A DNA stretch of 64,000 nt, taken from contig NC_092524.1 in the NCBI RefSeq assembly GCF_037038585.1, positions 45,221,001 through 45,285,000 on the forward strand. The letters are read 5' to 3'. This DNA is from Patagioenas fasciata (Eukaryota; Chordata; Aves; Columbiformes; Columbidae). Positions 63,533 to 64,000 of this stretch are shown here, piece by piece. The notes beneath the pieces were generated by a model, which saw nothing but the letters and a program-made list of their open reading frames with translations, searched no databases and had not been told where the DNA came from. The position numbers and the translations under genes are program-made. Position 1 is the stretch's first letter, and each line of letters begins with the position of its first letter.

Positions 63533-64000
63533 CAACAATGACCTTACTTTGTCTCAACTACTATACTATGAAAATTGCTATGGCTAAATATTTAAGAAAA
63601 ATAGTTTTGAAAGATCTGAAATCAATTAATGCATTACTCAGACTAAGCAAAAAAACCTATTTCGACTTTCCTTCACTAAAATAGGATGTAAACTGACAAT
63701 AAGAAGAAGTGATACTAATTATGCCAGCTCTTAATCTAAATCCAACTGAACACAAAAAAGTAAATGGAAAAAGTAACAAAATCTCAGTTTTAAATACAGT
63801 TGTCACTAATCCTAGTACTACGACTGTTACAAAGTTATGATCTAAACTTAGATATGTGTAGAAGTATACTTTTCTAAAAAGATAAAGGATTTATCCTGAT
63901 ATTGATTTTTTGGTGAGTGCAATCAATTTCTCTTTCTGAGAGGATTTGTGAGCTTGATTCTGGTGTTGTATAAGAACTCTATGTCTATTGAAGCCCTTAG
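63533..64000. other. Non-coding end of window
   Basis: AT-rich unique-looking sequence. Nothing recognised. Confidence 0.6.

Noticed and set aside
1..64000. CRISPR arrays, bacterial operons, tRNA, rRNA or snRNA genes
   Set aside because: None was seen. The tandem repeats present are microsatellites without spacers, and I found no tRNA B-box or U6-like start by eye; a dedicated RNA search was not possible.

Overview
The window looks like bird nuclear DNA with no recognisable protein-coding gene. The main evidence is a set of 5'-truncated CR1 LINEs, most of which keep the avian 3' end: copies of the ATTCTRTG octamer preceded by a stretch reading GGTTGGAAGGGACC when inverted. There are also endogenous-retrovirus-type solo LTRs, one opening TGTCCTGGTTT. 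Turtle and crocodile genomes also carry CR1, so Aves is an inference. The DNA is AT-rich, and most of it shows no repeat or gene that can be named by eye. It could be a gene desert or the inside of a very large intron; nothing in the sequence decides which.

Layout. Positions 1-11 kb hold one short CR1 tail (3468-3574) and a perfect 20-copy ACCAT pentamer array (10616-10715). Positions 11-27 kb hold a CR1 with the ORF2 C-terminus (11128-11487), a second CR1 (23023-23386), two short plus-strand CR1 tails (25826-25924 and 26206-26322) and A/C-rich low-complexity tracts. Positions 31254-32520 hold a nearly full-length mariner transposon very like Hsmar1, with a heavily decayed transposase on the minus strand. 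Positions 37.4-38.1 kb hold a probable solo LTR with an octamer, a CCAAT box and a TATA box, followed directly by an unusual 53-bp-period duplication. Positions 43155-44075 hold the longest young CR1, which keeps the FADD reverse-transcriptase motif. Positions 51113-51238 hold another CR1 tail. Positions 53185-54235 hold a much older CR1 of the type widespread in reptiles, with its catalytic motif eroded to FAEV. Positions 58654-59431 hold a clear 778-bp solo LTR. A CR1 scrap lies at 63483-63532.

The identified elements are independent insertions of different ages and do not form a pathway. By degree of decay the old CR1 (53-54 kb) looks oldest. The mariner is inactive: all three catalytic acidic positions are replaced, and it has two one-base frame changes and several CGA-to-TGA stops. 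No new biological system was found. The points most worth checking are the Hsmar1-like mariner in a bird-like genome, the two LTR promoters and the duplicated GTTAAC/CACCTG unit beside one of them.
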